From: JALOLG01 sp035557475
GTDB lineage: Bacteria > Actinomycetota > Acidimicrobiia > Acidimicrobiales > Ilumatobacteraceae
Direction: 5' to 3'
Assembly: GCA_035557475.1 (NCBI GenBank)
Contig: DATMDV010000450.1
Location: 1 to 6,006, forward strand
Length of the DNA: 6,006 bases
The notes below the pieces were generated by a model. That model worked only from the letters and a program-made list of their open reading frames with translations. It was not told where the DNA came from and made no database searches. Made by a program: the position numbers and the translations under genes. Positions 1-5,943 of this stretch are shown piece after piece (within the stretch, counting starts at the first letter, position 1; every line of letters begins with the position of its first letter).

Positions 1-1
1 C

Positions 2-238
2 GACGAGCCCACCGGCAACCTCGACTCCGTCACCGGTGCCGAGATCCTCGACATCTTCCGCATGCTCCACGCCGACGGCGCGACGGTCGTCGTGATCACC
101 CACGATCGCGAGGTGGCCGCCGCGATGCCGCGTGTGATCCACATCCGCGACGGCCGGGTCGAGAACGCGATCGAGGCGATCGAGACCAAGGAACCGATCG
201 AGAGAGGTGTCGCGCCCGATGACGCTGCGGTTCGGTGA
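2..238 (+). CDS. ABC transporter ATP-binding protein, MacB/LolD type (3' end only)
   Basis: Only the last 78 codons lie in the window; the 5' part, with Walker A and the signature motif, is upstream. The fragment opens at the end of Walker B with DEPTGNLDS, the D-loop wording typical of the MacB/LolD/FtsE branch, and continues to the switch histidine in VVVITHDREVA and the usual IRDGRVE strand near the end. A charged tail of about 20 residues follows and ends at TGA 236-238. The protein would hydrolyse ATP at the inner face of the membrane to drive the permease encoded next, whose start lies inside this gene. That overlap suggests coupled translation. The substrate cannot be told: MacB-like pairs handle macrolides, peptides or lipoproteins, and in actinobacteria most are uncharacterised. 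The family is secure; the precise role is open. Confidence 0.9.
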   Translation, partial: DEPTGNLDSVTGAEILDIFRMLHADGATVVVITHDREVAAAMPRVIHIRDGRVENAIEAIETKEPIERGVAPDDAAVR

Positions 239-1394
239 TGTGCCGCGGCTCGGACTCACGGGCATGCGCTCACGGCCCGGCCGGACGGTGCTGACGGCGC
301 TCGGGATTGCGATCGGGATCGCGGCGCTGGTGTCGGTCGTCGGGATCTCCTACTCGAGTCGCGCCGACCTGCTGGCTGAGCTCGACCGCCTCGGCACCAA
401 CCTGCTCCAGGTGCGCGCCGGGCAGGACTTCTTCGGCGAGGACGCCGAGCTGCCGGAGGAGGCACCCGACATGGTGCGCCGGGTCGGCCCGGTCGAACAG
501 GCGGCAGCCGTCGCTCAGGTGTCGGCCACGGTGCGGCGCACGGATCGAATCTCCGAACTGGAGACCGGGGCGATCACGGTCATGACTGCCGAAGTCGACC
601 TGCTCGACACGCTGGGCGCGACCGTGGAGACCGGCCGCTGGCTCGACGACGGGCTCTCGGACACACCGACCGTCGTGCTCGGTGCCACCGCGGCACGCCG
701 GTTGGGCATCACGTCGCTGACCGGATCGCCGCTGGTCTGGATCGGCGACCAGTGGTTCGCCGTGGTCGGCATCCTTGATCCGGTGCCGTTGCTCGGCAGC
801 CTCGACTCGTCGGTGTTCATCGGCGGCGACGCGGCTGAGAGGCTTCTCGACTGGGACGGCAAGGTCTCGACGATCTTCGTGCGGACCCCGCCGAAGTCGG
901 TCAACGCCGTCCGCGACGTGCTCGCCGCGACGGTCAGCCCGTTGGCGCCGAACGAGGTCGAAGTGTCGAGGCCGACCGATGCACTCGAGGCCCGCACGGC
1001 CGTCGACCGCGAGCTCACGGCACTCCTGCTCGGGCTCGGCGGGGTCGCGCTGCTCGTCGGTGGCATCGGCATCGCCAACGTGATGGTCATCTCCGTGCTC
1101 GAACGTCGCTCCGAGATCGGGGTGCGCCGGGCGATCGGCGCGACCCGTCGCCACATCCGGCTGCAGTTCCTGACCGAGGCCGCGATCCTCGCCTCGATCG
1201 GTGGTGTCGGTGGGGCCCTGCTCGGCTCGATGGTGACAGCTGGATACGCGCGTGCCCAGGACGTCCCGTTCTCGATGCCACCGGGTGCGATCGCGGGCGG
1301 CGTGGGCGCGGCGCTCGTCGTCGGGCTGCTGGCCGGTCTCCTCCCCGCCGGCCGCGCCGCCCGCCTCGCCCCCGCCGAAGCCCTCCGCCTGTGA
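219..1394 (+). CDS. ABC transporter permease, MacB/FtsX family
   Basis: A 391-residue membrane protein with the four-helix MacB layout: TM1 at about 23-45, a large extracytoplasmic domain at about 46-262 (MacB-PCD-like), then TM2 at 267-294, TM3 at 321-345 and TM4 at 357-378. The cytoplasmic stretch after TM2 (RRSEIGVRRAIGATRRHI, about 296-313) and the C-terminal PAGRAARLAPAEALR are hallmarks of the family and contact the ATPase. Such permeases work as mechanotransmitters: ATP-driven movement is passed to the extracytoplasmic domain rather than opening a channel. I chose ATG 219, preceded by a purine-rich GAGAGAGG 11 bases away, because it leaves the short N-terminus usual in the family; GTG 207 in the same frame is possible and adds four residues. 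It overlaps the upstream ATPase by 20 bases. No HlyD-like adaptor follows; one may lie upstream of the window. Confidence 0.92.
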   Translation: MTLRFGDVPRLGLTGMRSRPGRTVLTALGIAIGIAALVSVVGISYSSRADLLAELDRLGTNLLQVRAGQDFFGEDAELPEEAPDMVRRVGPVEQAAAVAQVSATVRRTDRISELETGAITVMTAEVDLLDTLGATVETGRWLDDGLSDTPTVVLGATAARRLGITSLTGSPLVWIGDQWFAVVGILDPVPLLGSLDSSVFIGGDAAERLLDWDGKVSTIFVRTPPKSVNAVRDVLAATVSPLAPNEVEVSRPTDALEARTAVDRELTALLLGLGGVALLVGGIGIANVMVISVLERRSEIGVRRAIGATRRHIRLQFLTEAAILASIGGVGGALLGSMVTAGYARAQDVPFSMPPGAIAGGVGAALVVGLLAGLLPAGRAARLAPAEALRL

Positions 1395-1403
1395 GCCCCA
1401 ACC

Positions 1404-1458
1404 CCCGTTCTGTCTGCTTCAGATTGCCCGTGGCGTCATCTGAAGCAGACAGTTCGGG
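1404..1458. terminator. Long hairpin between convergent genes, probable bidirectional terminator
   Basis: A perfect 15-bp inverted repeat: CTGTCTGCTTCAGAT at 1410-1424 and its exact complement at 1438-1452, with a 13-base loop. Beyond a two-base mismatch (TT facing TT) the stem resumes with CCCG 1404-1407 against CGGG 1455-1458. It lies 9 bases after the permease stop and 4 bases before the xylA stop, so it can end transcription from both sides. A short TTTT (1460-1463) follows on the + strand; no T-run follows on the - strand, so it is not a classic intrinsic terminator there. A dispersed extragenic palindrome is the alternative. Confidence 0.65.
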
Positions 1459-1462
1459 ATTT

Positions 1463-2803
1463 TCAGCGGGCTCGCGCCACGTGGCGGGCGACGAGGTTCT
1501 CGAGCATCTCCTGGTGGCCGGACGTACGCGTCGGCTCGCCGGTGCCGATCGCTCGGTCGTGGAGGCTGTTGAGCGTGGCCGGCCCATCGAGGATCGAGCG
1601 GCCGAGGTCGCCGTCCCAGCCGGCGTAGCGGTCGGTGCGGGCGGCGTCGATCTCGCCGCTGGCGAGGATCGAGTCGGCCGCGAGCAACGCCTTGGCCATC
1701 GTGTCCATCCCGCCGATGTGGGCGTGGAACAGGTCCGTGCGGTCGGACGACTGGCGGCGCAGCTTGGCGTCGAAGTTCAATCCGCCGGTCGTGAAGCCAC
1801 CGGCGCGCAGGATCTCGATCATCCCGAGCGTCATCTGCTCGACGGACACCGGGAAGCGGTCGACGTCCCAGCCGAGGCGGTCGTCGCCGGCGTTGGCGTC
1901 GATCGATCCGAAGATGCCTGCGTTCACCGCGGCCGCGATCTCGTGGGCGAAATCGTGTCCGGCGAGCGTGGCGTGGTTGACCTCGATGTTGACCTTGACC
2001 TCTTCGGCGAGGTCGTAGCGCTGGAGGAAGGCGTGGACGGCGGCGACGTCGTAGTCGTACTGATGCTTCGTCGGCTCGAACGGCTTCGGCTCGATGAGGA
2101 TCGTGCCGGTGAAGCCGATGTGGTGCTTGTGCTCGACGACCATCGCGAAGAACCGGCCGAGCTGATCGAGCTCGCGCCGCATGTCGGTGTTGAGCAGCGT
2201 CTCGTATCCCTCTCGTCCACCCCACAACACGTAGTTGTGACCGCCCAGGCGGTGTGTGGCTTCGAGGCAGTGGGCGACCTGGCCGGCCGCGTAGGCGAAC
2301 AGTTCGGGATCAGGGTTCGTCGCCGCACCGGCCTGGTACCGCGGGTTCGAGAACAGGTTGGCCGTGCCCCACAACAGCTCCACACCGGTGCGTTCCTGGT
2401 GCTCGGCGGCGGCATCGACCATCTGGTCGAGCAACGTCACGGACTCCTTGAATGACGCGCCTTCGGGCGCGATGTCGCGGTCGTGGAAGCAGTAGAACGG
2501 CACGCCGAGCTTCGTGAAGAACTCGAACGCGGCATCCATCTTCTGGCGCGCCGCGGCGATCGGGTCGACGCTCGGGTTGAACGCCGGATGCCACGGGCGA
2601 TCGAGCGTGCCCGCCCCGAAGATGTCGAACCCGTCCCACGCGAAGCTGTGCCAGTAGCACACCGCGAACCGCAGGTGTTCCTCCATTCGACGGCCGGCGA
2701 CGACGCGGTCGGCGTCGTACCAACGAAACGCCAGGGGGTTGTCGCTGTCGGGTCCTTCGAAGGCGATCGGCGCATCGACGTCGGTGAAGAATGGTTCGCT
2801 CAT
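1463..2803 (-). CDS. xylA: Xylose isomerase, class II
   Basis: Interconverts D-xylose and D-xylulose (and glucose/fructose) in the cytoplasm, the first step of the isomerase route for xylose. The 446-residue product lines up almost end to end with E. coli XylA as I recall it, with conserved blocks such as NPLAFR, EEHLRFA, YCFHD, LLWGTAN, NPRY, YVLWGGREGYETLLNTD, EPTKHQYDYD and GGFTTGGLNFDAK. All active-site positions are present, offset by six from E. coli: H107 and D110 (catalysis), E238, K240, E274, H277, D302, D313, D315 and D345 (the two metal sites). The length and N-terminal extension make it class II rather than the shorter class I enzyme of Streptomyces. There is a small insertion at about residues 70-80 relative to E. 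coli. ATG 2803 matches the E. coli start; GGAGGG lies directly against it. No xylB, xylR or sugar transporter is adjacent. Confidence 0.97.
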   Translation of the reverse strand: MSEPFFTDVDAPIAFEGPDSDNPLAFRWYDADRVVAGRRMEEHLRFAVCYWHSFAWDGFDIFGAGTLDRPWHPAFNPSVDPIAAARQKMDAAFEFFTKLGVPFYCFHDRDIAPEGASFKESVTLLDQMVDAAAEHQERTGVELLWGTANLFSNPRYQAGAATNPDPELFAYAAGQVAHCLEATHRLGGHNYVLWGGREGYETLLNTDMRRELDQLGRFFAMVVEHKHHIGFTGTILIEPKPFEPTKHQYDYDVAAVHAFLQRYDLAEEVKVNIEVNHATLAGHDFAHEIAAAVNAGIFGSIDANAGDDRLGWDVDRFPVSVEQMTLGMIEILRAGGFTTGGLNFDAKLRRQSSDRTDLFHAHIGGMDTMAKALLAADSILASGEIDAARTDRYAGWDGDLGRSILDGPATLNSLHDRAIGTGEPTRTSGHQEMLENLVARHVARAR

Positions 2804-2830
2804 CCCTCCATCATCCCCCAACGGAGGGGG
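2804..2830 (-). promoter_or_regulatory. xylA leader with two competing hairpins at the ribosome binding site
   Basis: Read on the - strand, the bases just before the xylA ATG are GGAGGG (2809-2804), the only Shine-Dalgarno-like sequence. Upstream lies its exact complement CCCTCC (2828-2823). A second pairing shares the same upstream bases: CCCCC (2830-2826) with GGGGG (2819-2815), loop TCCGTT. The two pairings exclude each other; one buries the ribosome binding site and the other leaves it free. The pairing is seen directly; any regulatory role is inference, and the tracts may simply reflect G/C-rich composition. Confidence 0.35.
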
Positions 2831-2858
2831 TTGGTTGTTTCTGGGGGTTCTGCGTGGT

Positions 2859-2864
2859 GTGATA
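2859..2864 (-). promoter_or_regulatory. Candidate -10 box for xylA
   Basis: On the - strand this reads TATCAC, four of six matches to TATAAT. Transcription would start near 2852, giving a leader of about 49 bases that includes the competing hairpins. I see no good -35 element. The same bases read GTGATA on the + strand and lie close before the divergent ABC ATPase start, so the two promoters would overlap. Confidence 0.3.
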
Positions 2865-2871
2865 CGCCCTC

Positions 2872-3801
2872 GTGATCGAAGTGCGAGGGCTGACCAAGCG
2901 GTTCGGAAGGATCGTCGCCGTCGACGACTTGAGCTTCGACGTCGTGCCCGGCAGGGTGACCGGGTTCCTGGGGCCCAACGGGTCGGGCAAGAGCACGACG
3001 ATGCGGTGCATGCTCGGCCTCGACCGCTACGAACGAGGTTCGGCGACGTTCGACGGCAAGCAGTACAGCGCGCTCGCGAAGCCATTGCACGAGGTCGGGA
3101 GCCTGCTCGACGCCGGCTACGTGCACCCCGGGCGGACGGCGCGGAACCACCTCCGCTGGCTCGCCGCGTCGAACGGGATCCCGCGGGGTCGCGTGGAAGA
3201 GGTACTGCAGCTCGTCGGCCTGACCGACGTCGCCAAGCGCCGGGTCAAGGGGTACTCGCTCGGCATGCGCCAGCGGCTCGGTCTCGCCGGCGTGATGCTC
3301 GGCGATCCGCACACGGTGATCCTCGACGAGCCGGCCAACGGGCTCGACCCGGAGGGCATCCGCTGGATCCGCGACATCCTCGTCCACTTCGCGCAACTGG
3401 GGAAGACCGTGCTCGTCAGCAGCCACCTCCTGTCGGAGATGGCGCTGATGGCACAGGATCTGGTCGTGATCGGCCGGGGCCGGTTGATCGAACAGTGCTC
3501 GGTCGGCGACTTCATCGATCGGCACTCGACGAAATGGGTGCATGTGCGGAGCCCGCAGATCGATCAGCTCGTGGCGGCCATCGGCTCCGCCGGCGGCAAG
3601 GCGCGGCGCCTCGACGAGCCCGGTGCGGCCGCCAACGCAGCCCAGGTGTACGACATGCCGGTCGAGTCGGTCGGCGAGCTGGCAGCGAGCCACCAGTTCG
3701 TCCTGCACGAGCTGACGGTGCGCACCGAATCGCTCGAGGACGCGTTCCTCACGGCGACGGCTGCCGAACAGGAATACCGCACCCAGGCGGTGACGCCGTG
3801 A
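2872..3801 (+). CDS. ABC-2 type exporter ATP-binding protein
   Basis: A 309-residue cytoplasmic ATPase that powers the permease encoded next. Motifs in order: Walker A GPNGSGKST (34-42), signature YSLGMRQRL (128-136), Walker B VILDEP (149-154), D-loop NGLDP (156-160) and switch histidine H185 in SSH. The SLGMRQ form of the signature and the lack of a clear Q-loop glutamine around EVGSLLDAG (74-82) are typical of the BcrA/CcmA-like branch (bacitracin, lantibiotic and multidrug exporters). Residues from about 220 form a C-terminal extension like those seen on many ABC-2 ATPases. The start is GTG 2872, giving IEVRGLTKRFG immediately after it. No Shine-Dalgarno sequence precedes it and a weak -10-like TGTGATAC lies 6 bases upstream, so a leaderless message is likely. 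The substrate is unknown; self-immunity or lipid/peptide export are possibilities only. Confidence 0.93.
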   Translation: MIEVRGLTKRFGRIVAVDDLSFDVVPGRVTGFLGPNGSGKSTTMRCMLGLDRYERGSATFDGKQYSALAKPLHEVGSLLDAGYVHPGRTARNHLRWLAASNGIPRGRVEEVLQLVGLTDVAKRRVKGYSLGMRQRLGLAGVMLGDPHTVILDEPANGLDPEGIRWIRDILVHFAQLGKTVLVSSHLLSEMALMAQDLVVIGRGRLIEQCSVGDFIDRHSTKWVHVRSPQIDQLVAAIGSAGGKARRLDEPGAAANAAQVYDMPVESVGELAASHQFVLHELTVRTESLEDAFLTATAAEQEYRTQAVTP

Positions 3802-4553
3802 TCCTCACCCTCCGCAGCGAGTGGCTCAAGCTGCGCACGGTGCGCGTGCACTTCGTGTTGCTGATCCTCGCCGTCGCGTTCCCGGTGACCGTCACCGTGC
3901 TCGTCGCGATCTTCGGCGACGACGCCGAGACAGTGCAGAACCACGAGCTCGCGGAGTTGATCTCCGGGACGTCGGTGATCAGCGTCATGCTGTTCAGCGC
4001 GGTCGCCGCGATCAGCCTCACGTCGGAGTTCGCGCACGGCACGATCCGACCGACATACGCCGCGACGCCGAACCGGGTGCGGGTGATGATCGCCAAGTTG
4101 TTGGTGAACTCGGTGGTCGCCGCCGTCCTCTCACTGGCGCTCGTCGCGATCTGCTGGGTCGCCGGTGCGGCCATCCTCGAGAGCCGCGATGCCGAGATCT
4201 CCCTCACCATGGAGGACGGCTCGATCGGCGCGCTCGGCGGGCTGGTCGTGCTCGCCGTGATCCTCGCCTGGTTCGCGTTCGGGATCGGGCTGATCGTGCG
4301 CAACTCGCCGGCGACCGTATCGATCTTGCTGCTCTGGCCACTCGTCGCCGAGGGGCTGATCGCGGTGGTGTTCTCGTTGCTCGGCGCCGACGGGCTCTTC
4401 AAATGGTTGCCGTACCAGAACTGTCTCGCAGCCTTGGCCGCCAACCCCGACGCCGACACGCTCGGCCGTCCGGGCGCGTGGCTGTGGTTCGGTGGGATCT
4501 CGGCTGCTCTCGTCGTGGTCGGTCTCGCCGCCAACCTGAAGCGCGACGCCTGA
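3798..4553 (+). CDS. ABC-2 type exporter permease
   Basis: The 251-residue integral membrane partner of the preceding ATPase. GTG 3798 overlaps the ATPase stop as GTGA, a four-base overlap typical of translational coupling, and there is AGGCGG a few bases before it. Six hydrophobic segments are visible at about 18-38, 57-75, 104-126, 145-167, 172-194 and 228-246. After TM2 comes SEFAHGTIRPTYAATPNRVR (76-95), the charged cytoplasmic loop conserved in ABC-2 permeases of the NatB/BcrB kind, where it docks on the ATPase. The N-terminal LRSEWLKLRTVR just before TM1 is also characteristic of the actinobacterial members. With one ATPase and one permease gene, the working complex is probably two copies of each. 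The substrate cannot be inferred; no biosynthetic gene, two-component system or lantibiotic precursor is nearby. Confidence 0.9.
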   Translation: MILTLRSEWLKLRTVRVHFVLLILAVAFPVTVTVLVAIFGDDAETVQNHELAELISGTSVISVMLFSAVAAISLTSEFAHGTIRPTYAATPNRVRVMIAKLLVNSVVAAVLSLALVAICWVAGAAILESRDAEISLTMEDGSIGALGGLVVLAVILAWFAFGIGLIVRNSPATVSILLLWPLVAEGLIAVVFSLLGADGLFKWLPYQNCLAALAANPDADTLGRPGAWLWFGGISAALVVVGLAANLKRDA

Positions 4554-4559
4554 CGCGCG

Positions 4560-4565
4560 TAGCGT
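4560..4565 (+). promoter_or_regulatory. -10 box of a probable leaderless promoter for the hydrolase gene
   Basis: TAGCGT fits the actinobacterial TANNNT pattern and ends exactly 6 bases before ATG 4572, so transcription would begin at or next to the start codon. A weak -35 candidate, CTGAAG (4536-4541), lies 18 bases upstream, inside the end of the permease gene. No Shine-Dalgarno sequence precedes the ATG, which fits a leaderless message. Confidence 0.55.
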
Positions 4566-4571
4566 CGGCGC

Positions 4572-5225
4572 ATGCGCATCACACTGCCGTCAGGCACCGC
4601 CGCCGAGCTCGTCACCTCCGACGGCGCCGAGATCGGCCTCGTGATCACCCCCGACATCTTCGGGCTGCGGACGCTCTACGACGACATGGCGGCGCGCCTC
4701 GCAGCGCAGTGGGGGATGACGACGTGTGTGGTCGAGCCGTTCCCGGGACGCGACCTCGGGCCGGACGTCGAGCCGCGCTTCGCCGCGGTGCCCGAGCTCG
4801 ACGACGACGATCATCTGCGCGACCTGCTCGAGGGCGCTGACGCAACCGGGTGTGGCCGGATCGGGCTGATGGGATTCTGCATGGGTGGGATGTACTGCTT
4901 CAAGGCGGCGCGCTCCGACCGTTTCGCGCGCATCGCCTCGTTCTACGGGATGATCAAGCTGCCGGAGGTGTGGAAGGGACCCGGTCAGCGCGAGCCGCTC
5001 GAGCACCTCGCGGCGGGCGATCCGGACCGGGTGCTGGCGATCATCGGTGTGCTCGACACGTACACCCCGCCGCCCGACGTCGCCGACCTGATCGCCACCG
5101 GCGCCCACGTCGTCCAGTACCCGGAGGCCGAGCACGGCTTCGCCCACGCCCCTGAGCGCCCGGCCCACCGGCCTGACGATGCCGCCGACGCGTTCGCGCG
5201 GGCGAGGGACTGGCTCGCCAGCTGA
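4572..5225 (+). CDS. Dienelactone hydrolase family protein (alpha/beta hydrolase)
   Basis: A 217-residue cytoplasmic alpha/beta hydrolase; no signal peptide or membrane segment is visible. The nucleophile elbow is GFCMGG with cysteine C103, as in dienelactone hydrolase, where the family uses Cys-Asp-His instead of Ser-Asp-His. The likely partners are D162 in GVLDTYTP and H188 in EHGF. An early strand reading GLVITPDIFGL (22-32) matches the DLH-type oxyanion region, and DLH-like WLAS closes the protein. True dienelactone hydrolases open dienelactone in chlorocatechol breakdown, but most family members in genomes are of unknown substrate, and no catechol-pathway gene is nearby, so I do not assign clcD. 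It follows the ABC-2 permease by 18 bases on the same strand but appears to have its own promoter. It converges with the crp-like gene, with 6 bases between stops. Confidence 0.88.
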   Translation: MRITLPSGTAAELVTSDGAEIGLVITPDIFGLRTLYDDMAARLAAQWGMTTCVVEPFPGRDLGPDVEPRFAAVPELDDDDHLRDLLEGADATGCGRIGLMGFCMGGMYCFKAARSDRFARIASFYGMIKLPEVWKGPGQREPLEHLAAGDPDRVLAIIGVLDTYTPPPDVADLIATGAHVVQYPEAEHGFAHAPERPAHRPDDAADAFARARDWLAS

Positions 5226-5240
5226 CGGGCTTCAGCGAGC
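5213..5240. terminator. Possible hairpin terminator spanning both convergent stop codons
   Basis: GCTCGC (5213-5218) pairs with GCGAGC (5235-5240), and inside it AGC (5220-5222) pairs with GCT (5229-5231), extended by a T-G wobble, with a GACG loop. Both TGA stops (5223-5225 on +, 5234-5232 on -) lie within the hairpin. There is no T-run on either side, so any terminator function is uncertain. Confidence 0.3.
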
Positions 5241-5897
5241 GCGCAGGTCGAGCCGGTCGCGCTGGGCGATGCGGTAGTTGCGATCGCGCTGTTCCAGCCA
5301 ACCGAGGCGGATGAAGCTGGCGATCGCCTTGTTGACCCGCTCGCGTGACGCTCCGACCATCCCGGCCAGCTCCTCTTGGGTGACCGGCAGGACGAACTCG
5401 TCGGCGCCCGCGCTGAGCTCGAGCAGGCGCTTGGCGGTCCGCCCGGTGACGTCGAGGAACACCGAGTCGGCGATCGCTTCGTCGGCCGCCCGCAGGCGTT
5501 GGGCGAGCATGCGCGTGACGTTCCACAGCTGGCGGGGATCGCGTTCGTAGAGGTCGAGCACCGGCTCGAACGGCACCGCGAGCACGTGACTGGGCTCGAT
5601 CGCCCTCGCCATCGCCGAGCGCGGGCCGCTGTCGAGCATCGCCAGCTCACCGATCAGGTCGCCGGCCTCCATCAAGGCGACGACGCTCTCGCGCCGGTCG
5701 AGCTCGTTGGCGATCGCGATCGCGATCCGGCCTTGGAGGACGAGGTAGATCGCCTCGGGCGGATCACCGGCGCTGAACAGGACGTCGCCCCGGACGAGGT
5801 GACGTTCGGTGCCGCTGGCGGCGATCCGTTCGAGGGCGTCGTACGGCGCGTCCGCGAAGAAATCGGTCTTGGCGAGGATCTCGGTGTAGTCGGCCAT
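5232..5897 (-). CDS. Crp/Fnr family transcriptional regulator, GlxR-like
   Basis: A 221-residue DNA-binding regulator of usual Crp length. Residues about 5-115 form the cyclic-nucleotide-binding barrel, including GDVLFSAGD (37-45), YLVLQGRIAI (51-60) and the phosphate-binding cassette GELAMLDSGPRSA (83-95). E84, R93 and S94 stand where E. coli Crp has the residues that hold cAMP, so nucleotide binding is likely intact. A long dimerisation helix follows (about 112-140), then the winged helix-turn-helix VTQEELAGMVGASRERVNKAIASF (172-195), closest in wording to GlxR/Crp of actinobacteria. No cysteine cluster of the Fnr type is present. I chose ATG 5897, with GGGAAG just before it; GTG 5936 in frame would add 13 non-conserved residues across the promoter. 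It is divergent from ispD and convergent with the hydrolase gene. The targets are unknown; self-regulation through the upstream dyad is plausible. Confidence 0.92.
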   Translation of the reverse strand: MADYTEILAKTDFFADAPYDALERIAASGTERHLVRGDVLFSAGDPPEAIYLVLQGRIAIAIANELDRRESVVALMEAGDLIGELAMLDSGPRSAMARAIEPSHVLAVPFEPVLDLYERDPRQLWNVTRMLAQRLRAADEAIADSVFLDVTGRTAKRLLELSAGADEFVLPVTQEELAGMVGASRERVNKAIASFIRLGWLEQRDRNYRIAQRDRLDLRAR

Positions 5898-5911
5898 CTT
5901 CCCGGCGCACC

Positions 5912-5917
5912 GTACTA
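5912..5917 (-). promoter_or_regulatory. Candidate -10 box for the crp-like gene
   Basis: TAGTAC on the - strand, 14 bases before ATG 5897, would give a leader of roughly 8 bases carrying GGGAAG. A good -35 match GTGACA (5936-5931, five of six to TTGACA) lies upstream but only 13 bases away, which is shorter than the usual spacing, so the assignment is tentative. Confidence 0.35.
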
Positions 5918-5921
5918 CCCT
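5916..5921 (+). promoter_or_regulatory. Candidate -10 box for ispD
   Basis: TACCCT fits TANNNT and ends 8 bases before GTG 5930, close to the spacing of a leaderless start. It overlaps by two bases the candidate -10 of the divergent crp-like gene, so the two promoters may compete. No clear -35 is seen. Confidence 0.35.
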
Positions 5922-5922
5922 C

Positions 5923-5943
5923 CCGCGGCGTGTCACACCGCGG
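5923..5943. promoter_or_regulatory. 21-bp near-perfect dyad, possible operator between crp-like gene and ispD
   Basis: Outer arms CCGCGG (5923-5928) and CCGCGG (5938-5943), inner arms GTG (5930-5932) and CAC (5934-5936), centred on T5933; nine of ten base pairs match (only 5929/5937 fails). It covers the candidate ispD start and the upstream side of the crp-like promoter. One Crp-like half-site, TGTGA, is present on the - strand (5938-5934), but the classic TGTGA-N6-TCACA form is absent. Confidence 0.4.

Noticed and set aside
270..1154. A 294-codon open frame antisense to the MacB-like permease
   Set aside because: Its composition is rich in histidine, aspartate and arginine with no motif, while the + strand frame shows clear family hallmarks.
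1449..1460. 12-base sequence ACAGTTCGGGAT that recurs at 2299-2310
   Set aside because: The second copy lies within conserved xylA coding sequence. There are only two copies with no shared context, so chance is sufficient.
1391..2455. A 354-codon open frame on the + strand antisense to xylA
   Set aside because: It lies opposite the fully conserved xylA, has low-complexity valine/glutamate/arginine-rich content and no recognisable motif. It is a shadow of third-position GC bias.
2858..2873. Crp-type site in the xylA/ABC divergent gap, starting with TGTGA at 2858-2862
   Set aside because: The second half-site does not match TCACA at the expected spacing, so only one half is present.
2804..3085. 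N-terminal extension of xylA up to 3085
   Set aside because: The frame is open but overlaps the divergent ATPase gene, and XylA similarity begins right at ATG 2803.
2739..3797. Upstream extension of the ABC-2 permease frame, which stays open from 2739
   Set aside because: The stretch overlaps the well-supported ABC ATPase in another frame and translates to arginine-rich nonsense. The real start is the GTG overlapping the ATPase stop.
5710..5727. Three tandem copies of GCGATC
   Set aside because: It encodes the Ile-Ala repeat (residues 58-63) of a beta strand in the Crp-like protein. It is explained by coding and is too short to call a repeat element.
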